Shown in pieces: positions 5,811-8,605 of a stretch of DNA of 8,605 nt; within the stretch, counting starts at the first letter, position 1; each line of letters starts with the position of its first letter. The notes under the pieces are model-generated. The model had not been told where the DNA came from. It ran no database searches and saw only the letters and a program-made list of their open reading frames with translations. Origin of the DNA: Peptostreptococcaceae bacterium (GTDB lineage Bacteria > Bacillota > Clostridia > Peptostreptococcales > Peptostreptococcaceae); NCBI GenBank assembly GCA_017425305.1, contig JAFOOW010000110.1, positions 1 to 8,605 on the forward strand. Reading direction: 5' to 3'. A program made the position numbers and the translations under genes.

Positions 5811-7169
5811 ATGAATATAATTATTGTTGGTTGTGGTAAAGTAGGTTCTACTTTAGCTAAACAACTTTCCAAAGAAGGACATGATATATCGATTATAGAT
5901 ATTAATGATAAAGTTGTAGAGGAATTTTCTAATAGTCATGATGTCATGGGTATAAGTGGAAATGGTGCGGCCTACAGCATACAAAAATCAGCGGGAATTG
6001 AGAAGGCAGATCTGTTAATAGCTGTTACTGGATCAGATGAGCTAAACTTACTTTGTTGTTTAATAGCTCGTAAGGCTGGTAATTGTGAGACGATAGCAAA
6101 AGTTCGTGATCCAATTTATAATAATGAAATTGAATTTATAAAAGAAGAATTAGGACTATCAATGGTTATTAATCCAGAATATGAAGCAGCAAGTGAGATT
6201 GCTCGTATACTTCGTTTTCCATCTGTAATTGATATAAATATCTTTAATAAAGGTAGTGTAGAATTATTAAGTTTTAAAGTAGAAAACAATTCTATATTAC
6301 ATGATATGAAAGTTCAGGAAATACATGGTAAACTAAAATGTGATATTTTAGTTTGTATGATAGAGCGTGGAGAAGAAGTTATAATTCCAAATGGGGAATT
6401 TATAATGAAGGAAAATGATGTTATATCTTTAATTGCATCCCATAAAAAAGCAACGGAATTCTTTATGAAAATAGGGATGATAAATAATCCTGTTAAGAAC
6501 TCTATGCTAATAGGTGGAGGTCATATATCTTACTACTTAGCTAAAAGATTATTAAAGTATGGAATTGATGTAACTATGGTAGAAAAAAATAGAGCACGTT
6601 GTGAAGAGTTATCAGAATTAATACCTGAGGCAATGATTATACATGGTGATGGTACAGATAAAGATTTACTTATGGAAGAAGGAATTAAAAACTCGGAATC
6701 ATTTGCATCTTTAACAGGAATAGATGAGCAAAATGTTTTACTATCTTTATATGCTCGTAGCAATATGAAAGGTAAGATTATTACTAAGGTAAATAAAATT
6801 GACTTTGATGAAGTAATTGATAATTTAAATCTAGGAAGTATAATTTATCCTAAGTTTATAACTATGCAGTATATACTTCAATATGTACGTGCAATGAATA
6901 ATTCTATAGGAAGTAATGTAGAAACTTTATATAAAATAAAAAAAGATAAGGCAGAGGCACTTGAATTTTATGTTAAGGAAAGCTCAAAGGTAGTTGGAAT
7001 ACCACTTCAACAACTTAATTTAAAAGATAATCTAATTATTTGCTCTATAAAGAGAAATGGAACTATTATTACTCCAAAAGGACAAGATTGTATTAAAAAA
7101 GGTGATCACGTAATAGTTGTTACAACAAATGAAGGGTTACAGGATTTAAGTGACATATTAAGGAGTTAA
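5811..7169 (+). CDS. trkA: TrkA, NAD-binding regulatory subunit of the Trk potassium uptake system
   Basis: A peripheral membrane protein that binds nucleotide and gates the TrkH K+ channel. At 452 residues it has the full duplicated TrkA layout: RCK-N (about 1-130), RCK-C (about 140-220), a second RCK-N (about 230-350) and a second RCK-C (about 368-452). The first Rossmann site is intact, with G7-x-G9-x-x-G12 and the acidic D30 that contacts the ribose. The second reads GGGHIS (235-240), so the last glycine of the motif is serine, but its acidic E258 and the GDGTD turn (279-283) remain. This double form pairs with TrkH rather than the single-RCK KtrA/KtrB pair. In several Firmicutes RCK-C domains bind c-di-AMP, which shuts K+ uptake (family knowledge); that is not demonstrable here. 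AGGAGG (5800-5805) precedes the ATG by 5 bases. trkH follows after 3 bases. Confidence 0.95.
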   Translation: MNIIIVGCGKVGSTLAKQLSKEGHDISIIDINDKVVEEFSNSHDVMGISGNGAAYSIQKSAGIEKADLLIAVTGSDELNLLCCLIARKAGNCETIAKVRDPIYNNEIEFIKEELGLSMVINPEYEAASEIARILRFPSVIDINIFNKGSVELLSFKVENNSILHDMKVQEIHGKLKCDILVCMIERGEEVIIPNGEFIMKENDVISLIASHKKATEFFMKIGMINNPVKNSMLIGGGHISYYLAKRLLKYGIDVTMVEKNRARCEELSELIPEAMIIHGDGTDKDLLMEEGIKNSESFASLTGIDEQNVLLSLYARSNMKGKIITKVNKIDFDEVIDNLNLGSIIYPKFITMQYILQYVRAMNNSIGSNVETLYKIKKDKAEALEFYVKESSKVVGIPLQQLNLKDNLIICSIKRNGTIITPKGQDCIKKGDHVIVVTTNEGLQDLSDILRS

Positions 7170-7172
7170 AAT

Positions 7173-8605
7173 ATGAATTTTGGATTTATTACATATATAA
7201 TAGGATGGATACTAAACTTTCAAGGGCTTTTTCTATTAGTTCCTTGTATTGTATCTATGGCGTATAATGAAAAAAGTGGATTTGCTTTTGTAATTTCATC
7301 ACTTATTAGTTTGACAGTAGGGATGTTATTTACACGAAAGAAGCCTACTAATAAATCATTTTATGCTAAAGAAGGATTTATAACAGTAGCATTAGGATGG
7401 ATTGCACTAAGTGTATCTGGAGCATTACCATTTTTAATTAGTGGTGAAATTCCTAATGTTTTTAATGCTTTATTTGAATCTATATCAGGATACACGACTA
7501 CTGGTGCCACTATACTTTCTGATGTAGAATCATTATCAAAAGGAATATTATTCTGGAGAAGTTTTACTCACTGGATAGGAGGTATGGGAGTATTAGTATT
7601 TGTACTATGTATTTTACCTCTTGCTGATGGTAACAATATGCACCTTATGCGTGCAGAAAGTCCAGGACCTAGTGTAGGTAAATTAGTTCCTAAGATGCGT
7701 TCAACAGCAATGATTTTATATGGAATTTATGCTGCATTAACAGTAGTAGAAGGTATATTACTATTATTTGGTGGTATGAGTTTATTTGATGCAGTAACTA
7801 CTTCATTAGCAACTGCTGGTACTGGAGGATTTGGTATAAAGAATAATAGTATGGCAGATTACAGTATGTATATACAAAATGTAGTTGCTGTATTTATGTT
7901 TATATTTGGTGTTAACTTTAATATTTATTTCTTAATGTTAGTTCGTAAGCCAAAGGAGATTTTACAAAGTGAAGAATTAAAAACTTATTTAGGTATAGTA
8001 TTGGTAGCTACAGTAGTTATTGCTCTTAATATAAGTGGTTCACTTTCATCTATATGGGTTGCATTACAACAAGCATTTTTCCAAGTAACATCTATTATAA
8101 CAACAACAGGATTCTCAACGGTTGACTTTAATCATTGGCCAGAGTTATCAAAGTTTATATTGGTAGGATTAATGTTTATGGGTGGTTGTGCAGGTAGTAC
8201 AAGTGGAGGAATTAAAATATCAAGAATTATAATAGCTTGGAAGAATTTAAAAAATGAAATATCTTCTTTTGTTCATCCAAAAAGAGTACAGGTTATTCGT
8301 TTAGAAGGAAGAAAAGTAGGAAATGATGTTGTTAAGTCAGTAAATGCTTATTTTGTTTTATATGCATTATTATTTATAGGATCTATGTTTTTAATTTGTA
8401 TAGAAAATGGAAGTTTTGAGACAAACTTCACGGCAATAGCAGCTACACTTAATAATGTTGGACCAGGTCTTGCTGGCGTTGGACCTATGGAGAACTTTGG
8501 TGGATTTAGTCCATTATCAAAATGTGTATTTATGTTTGGTATGTTAGCGGGAAGATTAGAATTAATACCAATGATTATATTATTTTCACCTTGGATTTGG
8601 AAAAA
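7173..8605 (+). CDS. trkH: TrkH, potassium-translocating membrane subunit (3' end cut by window)
   Basis: The pore-forming subunit of the Trk K+ uptake system. I translated it directly from 7173, and the frame is open for 477 codons to the window edge. It has four successive pore-loop units whose filter glycines lie in TTTGAT (G111), ATAGTGG (G216), TTTGFS (G313) and NNVGPG (G430). The D3 intramembrane loop GGCAGSTSGGIKISR (337-351) and the D4 helix residue R461 in GRLELIP are both present. TrkH proteins are about 480 residues and end just after FSPxxW, so only a few codons are probably missing. Its ribosome site AAGGAG (7160-7165) lies within the last codons of trkA, and 3 bases separate the two genes, indicating translational coupling. 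Confidence 0.95.
   Translation, partial: MNFGFITYIIGWILNFQGLFLLVPCIVSMAYNEKSGFAFVISSLISLTVGMLFTRKKPTNKSFYAKEGFITVALGWIALSVSGALPFLISGEIPNVFNALFESISGYTTTGATILSDVESLSKGILFWRSFTHWIGGMGVLVFVLCILPLADGNNMHLMRAESPGPSVGKLVPKMRSTAMILYGIYAALTVVEGILLLFGGMSLFDAVTTSLATAGTGGFGIKNNSMADYSMYIQNVVAVFMFIFGVNFNIYFLMLVRKPKEILQSEELKTYLGIVLVATVVIALNISGSLSSIWVALQQAFFQVTSIITTTGFSTVDFNHWPELSKFILVGLMFMGGCAGSTSGGIKISRIIIAWKNLKNEISSFVHPKRVQVIRLEGRKVGNDVVKSVNAYFVLYALLFIGSMFLICIENGSFETNFTAIAATLNNVGPGLAGVGPMENFGGFSPLSKCVFMFGMLAGRLELIPMIILFSPWIWK

Noticed and set aside
6533..6763. Minus-strand open frame of 76 codons
   Set aside because: Antisense to the second half of trkA, with no supporting signals.
1..8605. CRISPR array, tRNA, rRNA or insertion sequence
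   Set aside because: I see no regularly spaced repeats, cloverleaf-like stretches, rRNA segments, transposase-like reading frames or terminal inverted repeats.

Overview
The window is very AT-rich, with strong AGGAGG-type ribosome sites, AGA/TTA/ATA-dominated codon use and Clostridia-type gene families. It fits a low-GC Firmicute, most likely of the Clostridioides/Paraclostridium kind (Peptostreptococcaceae). That assignment is inferred from style and gene content, not from a database match.

Layout. (1) At the left edge, on the minus strand, is the N-terminal membrane part of an MscS-type mechanosensitive channel. An in-frame TAA interrupts it exactly at the junction of the pore helix and the beta domain, and family-like sequence continues beyond the stop. 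(2) After a divergent, hairpin-containing intergenic region comes an unusually AT-rich plus-strand block at 699-2903: a zinc amidase with a C-terminal SPOR-like segment and no signal peptide, an unrecognised protein with an apparent internally duplicated membrane unit, and a secreted DUF4163/DUF3298 (RsiV/PdaC-like) protein. The block is closed by a strong terminator. (3) Next is a two-gene operon at 3156-5622, encoding an M20D amidohydrolase and a 12-helix MFS transporter. Its upstream region holds an extended -10 promoter and two candidate CcpA (cre) sites centred 42 bp apart, one overlapping the -35 element. It ends in a strong terminator. (4) The right part is a trkA-trkH potassium-uptake operon; trkH is cut by the window edge, probably only a few codons short.

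How the genes work together. The M20D/MFS pair looks like an uptake-and-hydrolysis route for an acylated or amide-linked small molecule, plausibly under carbon catabolite control. TrkA gates TrkH for K+ uptake. The amidase, membrane protein and DUF3298 protein could form an envelope-directed cassette: a cytoplasmic peptidoglycan amidase beside a possible holin-like membrane protein, plus a secreted protein of a fold that binds lysozyme in RsiV. This is the part most likely to hold undescribed biology, but the functional link rests only on adjacency and composition.
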